From Papio anubis (taxonomy: Eukaryota > Chordata > Mammalia > Primates > Cercopithecidae), in contig NC_044996.1 in assembly GCF_008728515.1 (NCBI RefSeq), positions 106,231,467 to 106,295,466 of the forward strand: a DNA stretch of 64,000 nt, in the 5' to 3' direction. Below are positions 1 through 10,439 of the stretch, piece after piece. A program made the translations under genes and the position numbers. The stretch's first letter is position 1; every line of letters begins with the position of its first letter. The notes beneath the pieces are model-generated. The model was not told where the DNA came from, did not search any database, and was given only the letters and a program-made list of their open reading frames with translations.

Positions 1-234
1 AACCTTTAATAATTAAATATTAAAATAAATATTTTATCATTGCCAGTTACAGAAAATGTCATTTTTTCTGTTTAGTATTATGAATAAAAATATATTTATA
101 AATAATATCTTAATTTTATGTCTCTTTTTTATCATTCAAAGAATTTTCAAATGCTAACAATAGATTCCATGTGAGTAAATTACCCTAACCTGGCTTTTGA
201 TTATTTCTCACAATCCACTGGGTTAGTGACCATC
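1..234. other. AT-rich sequence, no feature seen
   Basis: Very AT-rich opening stretch with no recognisable repeat or coding signal. It may be an old repeat that has decayed beyond recognition by eye. Confidence 0.4.
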
Positions 235-475
235 ATTTTTTAAGCACTTACTGTTTGCCAGGCATTGTGTTATGTGCTTTCAAAGGCAATATTTCATTTA
301 ATCATCACAGCAACATATGAGGGTTTTCACACTAAAAAATAGGGCCTCATTGAGGGTAATTAACTCATTTTACATGAAACAACTGGAAAGTAGTAGAGTT
401 GAGACTCAGACCCAGGTCTTCTTGATGTGAAAGTCCTTGCTCCAAACCATTATGCAATCTTGTTTCCATCATTTA
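235..475 (-). repeat. MIR SINE, near full length
   Basis: Reads as the reverse complement of MIR. AAGCACTTACTGTTTGCCAGG is followed by a degenerate 'CATTTAATCATCACAGCAAC' block, then the 'GAGACTCAGACCCAGGTCTTC' region and 'AACCATTATGCAATCT'. These are the MIR core and tRNA-related end in the expected order. Highly diverged, as expected for an ancient tRNA-derived SINE. Confidence 0.8.
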
Positions 476-659
476 CATAGAGATGTCCCTTTGCAGGAAG
501 AGTTCAGTGTTTTAAAATTTTCTTATGTCAGGAAAGTAGAGTAAATTTTAATTTATGTTCTGGCCTCTGGGAAAATATACTTCATTGAGAAATCAACATT
601 GCCTCACTTAGAGCCTTATCAACACTATGTTATAAAATGTGATTGACTGGTGTTGAGAC
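476..659. other. no feature seen
   Basis: AT-rich single-copy-looking sequence between the MIR and the unassigned block that follows. Confidence 0.4.
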
Positions 660-1248
660 TCACCCCACAGTACCCCATCTTTTGAGTTTTAGCTTGGATT
701 TTTTTCATTGACTCTTGACAAGATACAGAATATCCCTGCCCCAGATGCTGATCTTGTATTCGTGTTGCCCAGCTCCTCCAGATGGTACGTTGAATCAAAA
801 TGTTGGATTTCAGCCATGTGGTCCCTGTTCTCAGGAAGCTCCCAGAGACATCCTCTGATTGGATATCCTTGGCACATCAGGAAATCATGCCTCCCAATTA
901 TTGGAACCTCCTCTTGCTCTTGACCACCACGCCTGTCAGCAATCACTGGACCAAAGCCAATGGTATTTTCCAGTGTCCCATGCCCTTGCAGCAATTTTTC
1001 CATACAACTGTAACCCAGATGTCAGGAAACTTACTCTTACTGCCTCCACAGCCACCTGCATCCATAAAGCTGCTGACCACACAGCAGACTATGGAGTCCA
1101 GCTACTGCCAGGATTCATGTGGCCAGAGCCTACTTGGCCACCTGAACTGCCTTGGAAAGATGACCTACACCTCCCTTTCACGTTCCAAATCTCCCAGAAT
1201 TATATCAAATTGGCAGAACTCTAGTTCTAAAGTAATGTTCAAAATATA
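660..1248. other. unassigned block with two overlapping open frames
   Basis: Less AT-rich than its surroundings. It has two overlapping plus-strand open frames in different phases (800-1249, 149 codons; 859-1224, 121 codons) and a 104-codon frame on the minus strand (689-1003). None has a domain or motif I recognise, and composition is not protein-like (Leu/Ser/Thr/Pro-rich, no conserved pattern). Open frames this long arise by chance in GC-richer patches. An old LTR or internal retroelement segment is the most likely explanation. Not called as a gene. Confidence 0.3.
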
Positions 1249-1249
1249 G

Positions 1250-2055
1250 TTTATTTTGTTTTACATTTTTAATTGACACGTAATAATTGTACAAATTTAT
1301 GGGATATTGTGTGATGTTTTGATAAATGTGTGCATCTTGTAATGAGCAAATCAGAACAATTAGCATATCCATTACCTCAAACATTTATCATTTCTTTGTG
1401 GTGAAAACATATAAAATCTGCTCTTCTACCTATTTTGAGACATACAATACCTTAATGTTGACTATAGTCACCCTAATGTATAATGGGACACTAGTACTTA
1501 TTCGTCTTTTCTAGTTGCACCTTTTTCCCCCTTGATCATCCTCTTCCTACCCTCTCTTCCCCCATCCTCTTCAATCTCTGGTAACCACTGTTCTATTCAC
1601 TATTTCTATGAGATCAAAAAATTTTAAGATTGTTCATATAAGTGAGATCATGTATTGTCTTTCTGTGCCTGGTTTATTTCACTTGACATATGGCTTCCAG
1701 GTTCATCCATCCATATTGTCGAAAATGACAATTTTATTCTTTTTTTTATGACTGAATACTATTCCATTGTGAATATATATCACATTTCCTTTATCCATTC
1801 ATCTGTTATTGGACATTTGGGTTGATTCCATACATGGCTATTGTGAATAGCACTGCAGTGAACATGGAAATGCAGACATCTCTTTGATATACTGATTTCA
1901 TTTCCTTTGGATATATACCCAGCAGTGGGATTGCTGGATTGTATGGCAATTATATTTTTAATTTTTTGAGGAACCTCCATACTGTTTTCCATAATACTGT
2001 ACTAATTTACATTTCCACCAACAGTGTGTAAGGATTCGCTTTTCTCCCAATATGT
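1250..2055 (-). repeat. L1M-class LINE-1, 3' end
   Basis: The plus strand shows the antisense of an old L1 3' end: 'AATTGACACGTAATAATTG' near the start, then the antisense of the ORF2 C-terminal segment ('GACTGAATACTATTCCATTG', 'GTTGATTCCATACATGGCTATTG', 'ATATACCCAGCAGTGGGATT', 'CATTTCCACCAACAGTGTG'). The element is 5'-truncated at about 2055. Divergence and the long 3' UTR point to an L1MA/L1MB-like age. No intact frame remains. Confidence 0.9.
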
Positions 2056-2639
2056 AGTTTTCTGCTTTCCAATATACCCAAATAGAAAGTGGTCCAACTG
2101 GAGTTTGAGAAAAGTGAATCCAGTTATCCAGCACAATTCTCTCACGCAGACCTGTTCTGAATTTCCTTTATGAATTTTTGGGTGGAAGGCACACCTTCTT
2201 ATTCCCTTGGACTCTCTTTCTCTTAGACACCACTTATATTCAAGTTCATGAACAAATTAAGAAACAATGATTTATTCTTTAAGAATAACTTTTGAGCACC
2301 TACTTGTCTGACAAGACACTGTATTAGGCACAAACAACACAGAAAGGAGTAAGATTTGGTTCCAGTTTTCAAAAAGTGCACAGCCCTTAAAGGTAGAAGG
2401 AGAAGAAAGTAAATTATATGATACTGAGTGAGAAATGATAGAAGAGATATGTGTGTAGGATTTTGTGGAAGTGCATCTAAAAAGTCAGATTCTTAACCAT
2501 GCTAAGAAGGAAGTGTTAGAGAAAGTAGAGAGAGGAATAAGGAAAATGCATCCAAGAAGAGGCAGAGGCTGGCATGAAACTTGAAAGACATTGCACCAGG
2601 TATCCAGTAGGTATCCAGTGCTGCCTAAAACCACTCCAG
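2056..2639 (-). repeat. weak L2-like remnant in otherwise unassigned sequence
   Basis: About 2275-2440 resembles the antisense of an L2 3' end (TTTTGAGCACCTACTTGTC, then 'ACACTGTATTAGGCAC', 'AACACAGAAAGGAGTAAGA' and a 'TTCCAGTTTTCAAAAAGTGC' block). The remainder shows nothing I can name. Confidence 0.35.
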
Positions 2640-3010
2640 TACTTATCTTCAAATAACGTTTTATTTGCTCATGATTCTGCAATCTGGGCTGGGATCAGCT
2701 AGGTGACTCTTCTGCTAGCTTTGCTGGTAATCACTCTTATGACTGAATTCAGCAGGCAGTTTGGCTGATGGCTGAATTCAGCTGAGATTTTCTTTCTCTC
2801 CAAGTAGTCTTGGGCTTCTCTCCACGTAGGTTTTTTCATGTGTTTTCTCTTACAGAGGCAGCTGGATTTCTTAAACGGTGACCCAGGCTCCCAAGAACAC
2901 AAAAACAAAAGCTGCCAAGTCTTCTTAAATATTAGGCCTGTAGCTATTCAAGTGTCACTTAAAGGTAATCATAGGATACCAGCCCAGATTCAAAGGGAGA
3001 TTACAGAAGG
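2640..3010. repeat. old LTR-like (MaLR/MLT1-type) remnant
   Basis: The segment 'ATTCTGCAATCTGGGCTGGG' followed by 'TCAGCTAGGTGACTCTTCTG' and repeated 'GGCTGAATTCAGCTGA' wording matches the body of old mammalian MaLR-type LTRs, as does the later 'GGGCATTAATACCAG'. Boundaries and subfamily are uncertain. Confidence 0.5.
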
Positions 3011-3399
3011 GCATTAATACCAGAAGTAAATGCATTAATATGGTTCTTTGGAGCTATCATATGATTGATTAGCTAGATGAAGTTGAAAGAGGCTCCAGTC
3101 AGGAGAAGAAATAAGAGCAAAGACCTGGAAGTCTATAGTGTTTTAAGGAAAAGTAAGCATTTCTGGGTTGTAAGTGGGTGGGTATATAGGCAACAATGAG
3201 TAAGATAAAGCTACAGTGCTGGCTTCCTCAACCATGATCTCTGCTTGGCCCTCATCCCTTGCCTCATCTGACTTCCCTGGACTTGACTTGCTTCCTGTCA
3301 ATGACTCCTGGTCTGCTGAACTCCCACCTGATCTGGCTCTTTTTTGTTCAGATAAATATCAAAGCTATGTTGGTAATTGTTATCTGACCAATGAAGCCA
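3011..3399. other. no feature seen
   Basis: Single-copy-looking sequence. A 71-codon frame (3216-3431) has no recognisable content. Confidence 0.4.
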
Positions 3400-3860
3400 T
3401 TTTCTCTTCTTTCTGGGCACTCACACCATAATTCTCAGCTTCTCTTGCAGTTAGTTTTGGCCACGTTAACTGAGTTCAGGCCGAAGGAACATGGGTGCAA
3501 GTGGTGATGTGCAATACTTCCAGACTTGGACTGTTGAAAACCTACTATTCCATCTTCCATTTTCTTTTTCCTCTCCACTTGGCTGCAAAGAGAGAACACC
3601 TTCAAAGCAACTTTGAGAGCCTTGTATTGAAGATGGCAACTTTGAGAGCCGTGTGTTGAAGATGGCAAAGCCGCAAGATGGAAAGTGCCTGGGTTCTTGG
3701 ATCATTGTATGGAGGGGCTCTGCCCAAGTAGGATCACCCAGGCTGGATTGCCATGTGAGTGATAGCAAAACAATTTTTGTTGTCATAAGCCCTTGAGCTG
3801 TGGATGTTCATAAGTTATAACAGTCAGCATTGCCTCAACTAATATAACGGGGAACCGAGG
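3400..3860 (+). repeat. MLT1-type LTR with an internal 29-bp tandem duplication
   Basis: Typical MLT1 wording appears in order: 'CTTCTCTTGCAGTTAG', 'TTTTGGCCACG', the 'GAAGATGGCAAAGCCGCAAG' plus 'GAAAGTGCCTGGGTTCTTGG' block, and an 'AACTAATATAAC' 3' end. The unit at 3608-3636 is repeated directly at 3637-3665 with two mismatches. Confidence 0.65.
3608..3665. repeat. 29-bp tandem duplication (two copies)
   Basis: Copy 1 is 3608-3636 and copy 2 is 3637-3665, directly abutting. Both begin CAACTTTGAGAGCC and end TTGAAGATGG. They differ at two positions (T/G and A/G). Confidence 0.95.
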
Positions 3861-4239
3861 AGGCAGAGAAGTTCTTAGCATCACCCTGAGAAACAGCAGA
3901 ATTTGTGGGGAAGGAGATTGCATGAAGGCGAGTATAATAACTCAGGCTGAAGCAGGGCCAGCCAAATCTGGGAAGAATTCTTTGAATGAGGTAATGACAG
4001 TCTTCCTTTCAATGTGACCAAAGGTACATAGGGGAACATCTGGAACCCACTGCAGATTGACTCATTGACACATTCTTATCGGAAACTGAATTTTACCCTC
4101 AGTTTCTTAAAGTATCTTTGACAACTTGTATCCTTGGAAACCCTTCATATTTAACCTACTGACAGGTGAGCAATATAGCTTTTTGGGTAAGTTAATTAAA
4201 GGAAGAGGATTTTATGTTAATGAAATAATTCATATTTGA
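3861..4239. other. no feature seen
   Basis: No repeat or coding signal recognised between the LTR and the following MIR fragment. Confidence 0.4.
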
Positions 4240-4412
4240 TTCTCTGATTTAATTTGGTTCCCATAACAATCCCTCAAAGTTAGATGGGCAGAATCTAATA
4301 TATATGTATTTCCGGATAGAATAGTCAAGGCTGAGGGGGAGCTTACTTGGCTAAGACCTCACAGTTACATGGAAGAAGCCTGGGACCCATGTCTTCTAGC
4401 TCTAGAACATTT
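4240..4412 (-). repeat. MIR SINE, diverged
   Basis: Antisense MIR pattern: 'TTCCCATAACAATCCCTCAA' block, a degenerate 'GAATAGTCAAGGCTGAG', 'CTAAGACCTCACAGTTACAT', then 'GCCTGGGACCCATGTCTTCT'. The spacing is right although many bases differ. Confidence 0.6.
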
Positions 4413-4435
4413 GTAAGCAAAATATGTAGACCCTG

Positions 4436-4900
4436 GTGATAACCCACCCATACTGTCTAGATCCACCTGCCTTCATTGCAGTTGAGGTGGACAATTCTAG
4501 AGCACACTACAGCTCTCCCTCTGCAAGTACCTGTACCTCTCAGCTTCTCTGCCTCAGGATTTGTTCCAGCACCCTAGGAGCCTTCTTAGCTCAGCACAGG
4601 CACGACTTTGGAAATGTAAGGGAGTTAATGTCCCAGAGGTCAATCCCCAATCAACGGAGTACAGGAGGTAGTTGGATAAATGCCCAGCCTCCCATTCCCT
4701 GAGGTGCACTCCACTTGGTTTCTCAGAGGATTCTCAGCAGGACCGATCTCCAGCAAGCATTCACAGCTCATCAGCACACACTAAACTGGCTTTCTTCCCC
4801 TGCTCCCTCATCCATGCTTTGTGGGATCATCTCCCAAATAAACTGCCTGCACCCATTCCTTATCTTAGAGTCTGCTTTCAGCAGAACCCATACTTAAGCA
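4436..4900 (+). repeat. ancient LTR-like repeat, recurring family A
   Basis: Contains 'GGGAGTTAATGTCCCAGAGG', 'GGATAAATGCCCAGCCTCCC', 'GGTTTCTCAGAGGATTCTCA' and ends with CCCAAATAAACTGCCTGCAC, 'TCTGCTTTCAGCAGAACCC'. The same series of blocks recurs near 26.3, 39.3 and 60.7 kb. An AATAAA-like signal and terminal GAACCCA..CTTAAG wording suggest an old retroviral LTR; I cannot name the Repbase family with certainty. Confidence 0.55.
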
Positions 4901-5509
4901 GTATACGTGGACTAAAGGAAGTTAGAAGCACGCAGGGGAAAATAGGATTTTTTTTTCTCTTGCTCTCTCTGAGCTGAATTCAGGTAACCTCTCATGGCAG
5001 TGAGTGAGGATAAAGCCCACATGAACGCCTCATCAGTCAGTTCCTGTCAGACTCTCCTCCTTTTCATAGGCAGTTGGTGGCACCTGCCAGTCTGGACTCT
5101 CCTATGCATGGTGACTTTGCTTTGCTGCCCAGCTGGCACCAGGCACTAGATTAGCAGCCTTGGTCCCAGACAGCAGCAGATGCTGCTAGTTCACCAACTC
5201 CTGGCAGCGGATTCAGGCTTGGGACTGGGCAGCAGAGTTTGATCACTTGCCCCGGCTGCCACAGTTTCCACCCTCTTCCCTATATCCTCTAGTCATGAGA
5301 GGCCTGTTTGATAGAGATGTCAGCTCAGTAGTGACTGATCTGTTGAGACAAGCTTAGTGTGGCATGGTGCCATGGGGAGCAGCAGAGGGGCCTCAACCAG
5401 ATGCCAAAGGGCCCACAGGCCCAGGTCTGACATGCTGAACTGTGGCAGGCTGGGTGTGCAAAGATGCCATCTGTGGGTTATCACCAGAACAGCTGTGTTC
5501 ATTTGTTCA
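4901..5509. other. no feature seen
   Basis: Moderately GC-rich single-copy-looking sequence. Small open frames only, with no motif. Confidence 0.4.
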
Positions 5510-5540
5510 CGCATTCATTCATTCATTCATTCATTCATTT
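5510..5540 (+). repeat. (ATTC)n microsatellite
   Basis: Seven or so ATTC units. This is the usual tetranucleotide that grows from the antisense 3' tail of L2 elements, and it abuts one here. Confidence 0.9.
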
Positions 5541-5690
5541 GTATAATATTTACTGATGCTTCTCATGTGCCTGGTACTGTGGTATGAACTAGGTATACAA
5601 GAGATAATGAGAGAGATGTAATCTCTCCCTTCCTTGAACTTATAACATAGAATAGAGGAAGATATTGATGGAATATCAAACACATAATTA
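5541..5690 (-). repeat. L2 LINE 3' end
   Basis: Follows the (ATTC)n tail with 'TTTACTGATGCTTCTCATGT', 'GCCTGGTACTGTGG', 'ACTAGGTATACAAGAGATAA' and 'CCCTTCCTTGAACTTATAAC'. This is the antisense L2 3' terminus (gcctactatgtgccaggcactg... in the consensus). Confidence 0.7.
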
Positions 5691-6585
5691 TATGGAATCC
5701 TGAGATTTTCTTTTCCCTGTTTCTCATACATACCCTCTATCTGGAGACCAAGCCCATATCAAGACAGAGTGCTTTAAAGATGGTGAAAAGAAAGAGTCCT
5801 TTAGTATGATAAAAGCTCCAGAGTTATGCCAGGAAGCAAGCAGCTATGCAGTCACTGGTAAGAAATTGTAACACTCAGAAGTTCTGCCATTCACTCTAAT
5901 TATGACCGGTATTTCTTCTCTGCAAGCCAAGGTGAGACAGGTCAGTAGGTGGTAACTCCTGGAAAATGGGGTGGGATCATTATTTGCAGGGAGGTATAAA
6001 TGGCTAATATAAGAGCAAGTGTGACTCCTCTTCTTCTCCAAGTGCATGCCATCACATACTAGCATCTCAGGGCTAATGTGCATAAGAAAATAAAGTTCTA
6101 AACATGGGATTCCAACATTTGGAGTGAAAGAGTTGGGATGTGGGGACGGTTTATCTTTCTAGGGTCTTCCTTGTGTTTCTCACATAGGCTGGGCTACGTC
6201 TGGGAGTGCTGAGGTTGGGACTTGGGCTTCCTGCTTGTCTAGAAAAGGGCCAAATCCCAGCTCCACTCATTGTTGGTCTCCAGGGCTGCTCAAGCTCTGG
6301 TTCTTGCAGATGCTATTTGGAGCAGCTCCCAAGCCATTAAACCCTTCCTCCTGGGGAACTCCACAGCTGTCAGAGAGGAGGAGGAGACAGGGTGGAACAA
6401 CCAGTTCAGATTCACTTCAAACCAGAAGTGGAACAATCCCTGTTACATTATTAATCCCCGGAGCCATGTAAAGTTTCATCTGTTTTCTCTCAACGATTTG
6501 TTACAAGCTACATTTTCCAAAAGCTGCAAGACCTACGACCAAACAGCATCTTTCACATGTGTGTGAAAATCCCGGGGTAACTCCT
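5691..6585. other. no feature seen
   Basis: Single-copy-looking. Short open frames (for example 6235-6471 and 6270-6566) overlap one another without a recognisable product. Confidence 0.4.
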
Positions 6586-6690
6586 ACAGGGCTGAGATCA
6601 GAGGGCATGGGTTCTAATCTTGCCTTTGACACAAGCCAGCTGTGTGACAGTGAGGGAGCCACCTTTCCTCTCTGAGCTTCAGTGTCTGTA
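6586..6690 (+). repeat. MIR SINE fragment
   Basis: Sense MIR wording: 'GGGTTCTAATCTTGCCTTTG', 'AGCTGTGTGACAGTGAGGG', 'CTCTCTGAGCTTCAGTGTCT'. Only the 5' half and core are present; it is cut off where the following LTR begins. Confidence 0.7.
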
Positions 6691-7500
6691 TTGGTTAGCT
6701 ATTGCATGTAAAAATACCCACAGTCTTAATAGTATACAACAATAACAATTAGTATCACAGATCTGGGGGTCAGCTGGGGCTTGGCCAATCTAGTCTGGGC
6801 TCAGCTTAGCAGCAATGCTTCAGACTGTAGTGGCTCTGCTTCATATCACAGGATTGGAGCTTGGCTGGGCTAACTCTGCTCCACATGCTAGTGGGCTAGA
6901 CTGCTGCTGTGGTTTGAATGGTTTTGTCTCCTCCAAAATTCATGTGTTTGAAATTTAATCTCCAGTGCAACAGTGTTGGGAGGTGGAGCCTCTTGGAAGG
7001 TGTTTAGATTATGAAGGTTCTGCCCTCATGAATGAATTAATGCTGATAATGCTTATAGGAGTGAGTTCACTCTCTTCTGCTCTTCTGCCATGTGAGGACA
7101 CAGAGTTCATCTGTCTGGCCCTCCCATCTTCTGCCACACGAAGAAGCAGCAAGAAGGCCCTTACCCAGGTGTCGGTGCCTTGATCTTGGACTTCCAGCCT
7201 CCAGAACTATAAAAGAAATACATTTCTGAGGTAGTCTGTTATAGCAGTACAAATGGACTGAGACAACAGGCATGTTCTCTGCAACAGCAGAAGTATCAGG
7301 AGGAAGTGGAAATACGTGAGATCTCTTAAGGCCTAGGCTTAGAACTATCATGAAGTCCCACTCCATTGGCCAAAGCAAGTCAGTTGGCCCCAAATCAAGA
7401 GGTGGGGAAGTATGTTCTACCCATGATATGCCATGACCATGATGCGGCTGCAGGTTGGGGTGAAGAAGCATCAGGACCATTTATTCAATCTGCCATAGTC
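6691..7500. repeat. old LTR, split by a younger MST LTR
   Basis: The left part (6691-6904) starts TTGGTTAGCTATTGCATGTA and runs through 'GGGGTCAGCTGGGGCTTGGC'. The right part (7266-7500) continues with 'GCAACAGCAGAAGTATCAGG', 'CTCTTAAGGCCTAGGCTTAG', 'TTGGCCAAAGCAAGTCAG' and 'TTCAATCTGCCATAG'. Together they make one MaLR-like LTR in the expected order, interrupted by the element at 6905-7265. Confidence 0.6.
6905..7265 (+). repeat. MST-type MaLR solo LTR
   Basis: Begins TGCTGTGGTTTGAATGG and ends GGACTGAGACA. In between are the MST hallmarks 'GCAACAGTGTTGGGAGGTGG', 'CCCTCATGAATGAATTAATG', 'TTCTGCCATGTGAGGACACA', 'CCTTGATCTTGGACTTCCAG' and 'CCTCCAGAACTATAAAAGAA'. No internal region or second LTR is attached, so it is a solo LTR. 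Confidence 0.85.
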
Positions 7501-8552
7501 TTCTTACCTATAACATGAGAAGATCAACAGATTACATGGTTCCTTGGGCCCCTCATAACCTAAACATTCTGTAAGTCTAAATAATGATGTAGAAGCAGAA
7601 CAGTGTAAAAGGATGTAAATCAGTGAAAAAAAGCAAGAAATAAATCTGGTATGTCTTAATAAAATTTCTCTGAACATATGAGCAAATTACAACCAGGTAC
7701 AAAGACATGGTTTTTGAAACCTGCCCACCTCACTCAAATCGGGCAACTGATTTTCACAAGCTCAGCATATGTGAGCATCTGTATAAAAATGCAGGAGGGC
7801 TCTGCTCCAAATTTCCACACCTGTCCTCGCCTCCCTAATACCAATAAGGTGATTTAACCTGAATCAGAGGTCAAGAGCTGAGCACCTCCCAATGTGTACA
7901 TGTTTTCTGCTTTGGAAGCAAAAGAAGCAGCTTCCTACTAGAGAATGTGCAATAAAAAAAAATTATATCAGCAGGACTCTCTTTGCTGGAAGTGTGAACT
8001 TGATAGAAATCAGAAATGCAAATGGTATTCAAGTGCGGTTAAAACTTCTGCTTTCCAAAAGGGGGAAAAATTAATTGCTTTTATACTTACCGTAGTGATA
8101 AGCCGGAGGCACATGCTATACACAAGAAACAGCATCCAGAAACCTTCCAAGAGGTGGAGGGAAGGGAGGCAATAAATCTCCCCTAGAAAGCCTCACGTTC
8201 CTCACTGCAGATGTGCATGGCATGTAATTTTTTAGCTGTGTAGTTCAGGGACCTGCTAAGAGTTTCAGATTCAGCTGACTTCTGTGAAGGCTTGAGAAGA
8301 TGTTTGGGAAAATGCTCATAAATGATAAAAGAAAAGCTTAAGCAGTGAGTAGGTGTCCAGAACCTCTTAGTTGCTGGGGAAAAGGTGTTAGTTTATGGCT
8401 TTTTATTGCAAGGACATCTGCAGCTTCTCAGGTTTATGGAGCACATATGCTTGCAAGAAAGTCCCACAAGCCTCAAATCATGTCCACCTTTTTCAGAGGG
8501 TGGGCCTTGGAGGGAATGCCCAGGGTGTATGGATTGATAGGACTTCCATGAA
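7501..8552. other. no feature seen
   Basis: Single-copy-looking sequence of mixed composition with only short uninformative open frames. Confidence 0.4.
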
Positions 8553-8805
8553 TGGGGTGACTATTTTGTCCAGTTTTCCTGGGACAGTGCCAGTTTATTT
8601 CTGTTACTTCAGTACGTTATCTAGTTAGCAACCTTATTCACTCTCAAAAGTCTCAGTGGCACAATAACTTTGAAAAACTGTTGGCCTGAAAGACCAGGCT
8701 GTGCATTAGACCCATTCATCCATTCAGTTAGCATTCCACTACGAGGACCTGGGCACACACCTGTTATTTCCCTAGACTTTATGAATTCCTAAAGGCAAGG
8801 GCTGT
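8553..8805. other. possible ancient repeat, not assigned
   Basis: 'GGGGTGACTATTTTGTCCAG' followed by 'TTTTCCTGGGACAGTGCCAG' and 'TTCACTCTCAAAAGTCTCAG' resembles an old widespread repeat I have seen but cannot name reliably. From about 8700 nothing is recognised. Confidence 0.3.
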
Positions 8806-9190
8806 GTTTCACCCATTTTTTTTAACTTTAAGTTCTAGGGTACATGTGCACAATGTGCAGGTTTGATACATAGGTATACACGTGCCATGTTGGTTTGCTG
8901 CACCCATCAACTCATCATTCACATTAGGTATTTCTCCTAATGCTATCCCTCCACCAGTCCCCATCCCCGATAGGTCCCGGTGTGTGATGTTCCCTGCCTT
9001 GTGTCCAAGTGTTCTCATTGTTCAATTCCCACCTGTGAGTGAGAACATGAGGTGTTTGGTTTTCTGTCCTTGTGATAGTTTGCTGAGAATGATGGTTTCC
9101 AGCTTCATCCATGTCCTTGCAAAGGACATGAACTCATCCTTTTTAATGGCTGCATAGTATTCCATAGTGTATATGGTTTCACCCATTTTT
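8806..9190 (-). mobile_element. young L1PA 3' fragment with target-site duplication
   Basis: A 5'-truncated L1PA in reverse orientation (body about 8821-9175): poly-T, then 'AACTTTAAGTTCTAGGGTAC', 'TGTGCAGGTTTGATACATAG' and the antisense 3' UTR and ORF2 end 'GGCTGCATAGTATTCCATAG'. The 15-bp direct repeat GTTTCACCCATTTTT stands at 8806-8820 and 9176-9190. The duplication and low divergence show insertion by target-primed reverse transcription in the primate lineage. Confidence 0.95.
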
Positions 9191-9599
9191 GAGGCTATGG
9201 CCCTTCTCCTCTTCTCTCTTCTTCCAGTTGTTTCTCCCTGCTCCCCCAGGCTCTGTTCTGCCATGCACAGCCTTGATTCTCACATCATTTTCTAGAGGAC
9301 TTTTGTCTCCCCAGTCCTCACCATAACCTCCTCCAACATCCATTAGTTCTGTGGCTACATCTCTGGATCAGCCCAAAGGTTAATGAACATTGCACCATTC
9401 ACAATCTCCAAGTCAGACTACATCAATAGAGGGTCATGCCATTAACTCCCCCAGGGAATTCTAGAACTCATAACTCCCTCAGTCTCCATATATTTTTGTC
9501 ATACAAAACAAACAAACAAAACTGAGATGTTTTCTCTAAATTTAAGATCATATTTCAGAGACAGCAATAATCTTGGATATGTGGAGACTAGCTAGATGT
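9191..9599. other. no feature seen
   Basis: Single-copy-looking. Contains a short AAAC run near 9506-9522. Confidence 0.4.
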
Positions 9600-10330
9600 C
9601 CCTCAAACACATTTTGCTTTATTCCTGGGCACTCAACTGGACTATGTTTCCCAGTGGTCCTTGGGGTAAAGTATGGCCATGTGACTGACTTCTGGCCCAT
9701 TACATGTAGACAGAAGTAATGTATATTACTTCCTGGTCCGATCCATAAACACAGATGCTCCTTGACTTATGATGGGGTTATGCTGTGAAAAACTCACTGT
9801 AATTGGAAAATATTATAAGTTGAAAATGCATTTAATGCACCTAACCTACAGAACCTCATAGCCTACCTTAAATGTGCTCAGAACACGTTTGCCTATGATT
9901 GGGCAAAATTATCTAATACAAAACACGTTTTATAATAAAATGTTAAATATCTCATGTAATTTATCGAACACCATACTGAAAGTGACAAAGAGAATGGTTG
10001 CATGGATACTTGAAGTATAATTTCTACTGAGTGCATATCACTTTCACACCATTGTAAAGTCGTACAATTGTAAGCTGAATCACAGTAAGTTGAACCACTG
10101 TAAGTCAAAAAGTATCTATATTTCCCACATAGCCCTTTGATGTGTTTCTTCCATTTCCCATATCTGGGGGTTGGATATTGATGCCCACAATGATGTTGGA
10201 AGACAGGAGGAGATTCTCAGCCCTGGCTGCTCATGAGAGACACCAGGGGTACTTAAAACAAAATTCTGTGCACACATCCCACCCTGAAGTAATGGAATTA
10301 GAATTTCTACTGTCAGAGAGGCAGAGCTCT
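9600..10330 (+). repeat. MLT1-like LTR split by a Tigger-type element
   Basis: The left part (9600-9751) has 'GGACTATGTTTCCCAGTGG', 'GTATGGCCATGTGACTGACT', 'TCTGGCCCATTACATGTAGA', 'TTCCTGGTCCGATCCATAAA'. The right part (from about 10119) resumes with TTCCCACATAGCCC, 'TTGATGTGTTTCTTCC' and 'GATGCCCACAATGATG'. This is the usual MLT1 text order, with a DNA transposon lying between. Confidence 0.55.
9752..10118. mobile_element. non-autonomous Tigger-type (TcMar) DNA transposon
   Basis: About 367 bp with imperfect terminal inverted repeats: the left end reads AGATGCTCCTTGACTTATG and the right end, reversed, AGATACTTTTTGACTTACAG. Internal text 'AAATGCATTTAATGCACCTA', 'GGGCAAAATTATCTAATAC', 'AAATATCTCATGTAATTTAT' fits the pogo/Tigger-related short elements. 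No transposase frame. Confidence 0.75.
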
Positions 10331-10402
10331 CCATAGGTTTGAACACCTCAGTGACTGTGTGAAGAAAAGTCCCTGCTTCTTCCACCAAGTGTACTTTACC
10401 TG
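10331..10402. other. no feature seen
   Basis: Short unassigned stretch before the AAAC array. Confidence 0.3.
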
Positions 10403-10439
10403 AAAAACAAACAAACAAACAAACAAACAAAACAAAACA
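10403..10439 (+). repeat. (AAAC)n microsatellite
   Basis: About nine AAAC units, including two AAAAC variants at the right end. Confidence 0.95.

Noticed and set aside
7067..7480. 137-codon minus-strand frame
   Set aside because: Lies over the junction of an MST LTR and an older LTR, antisense to both; no motif.
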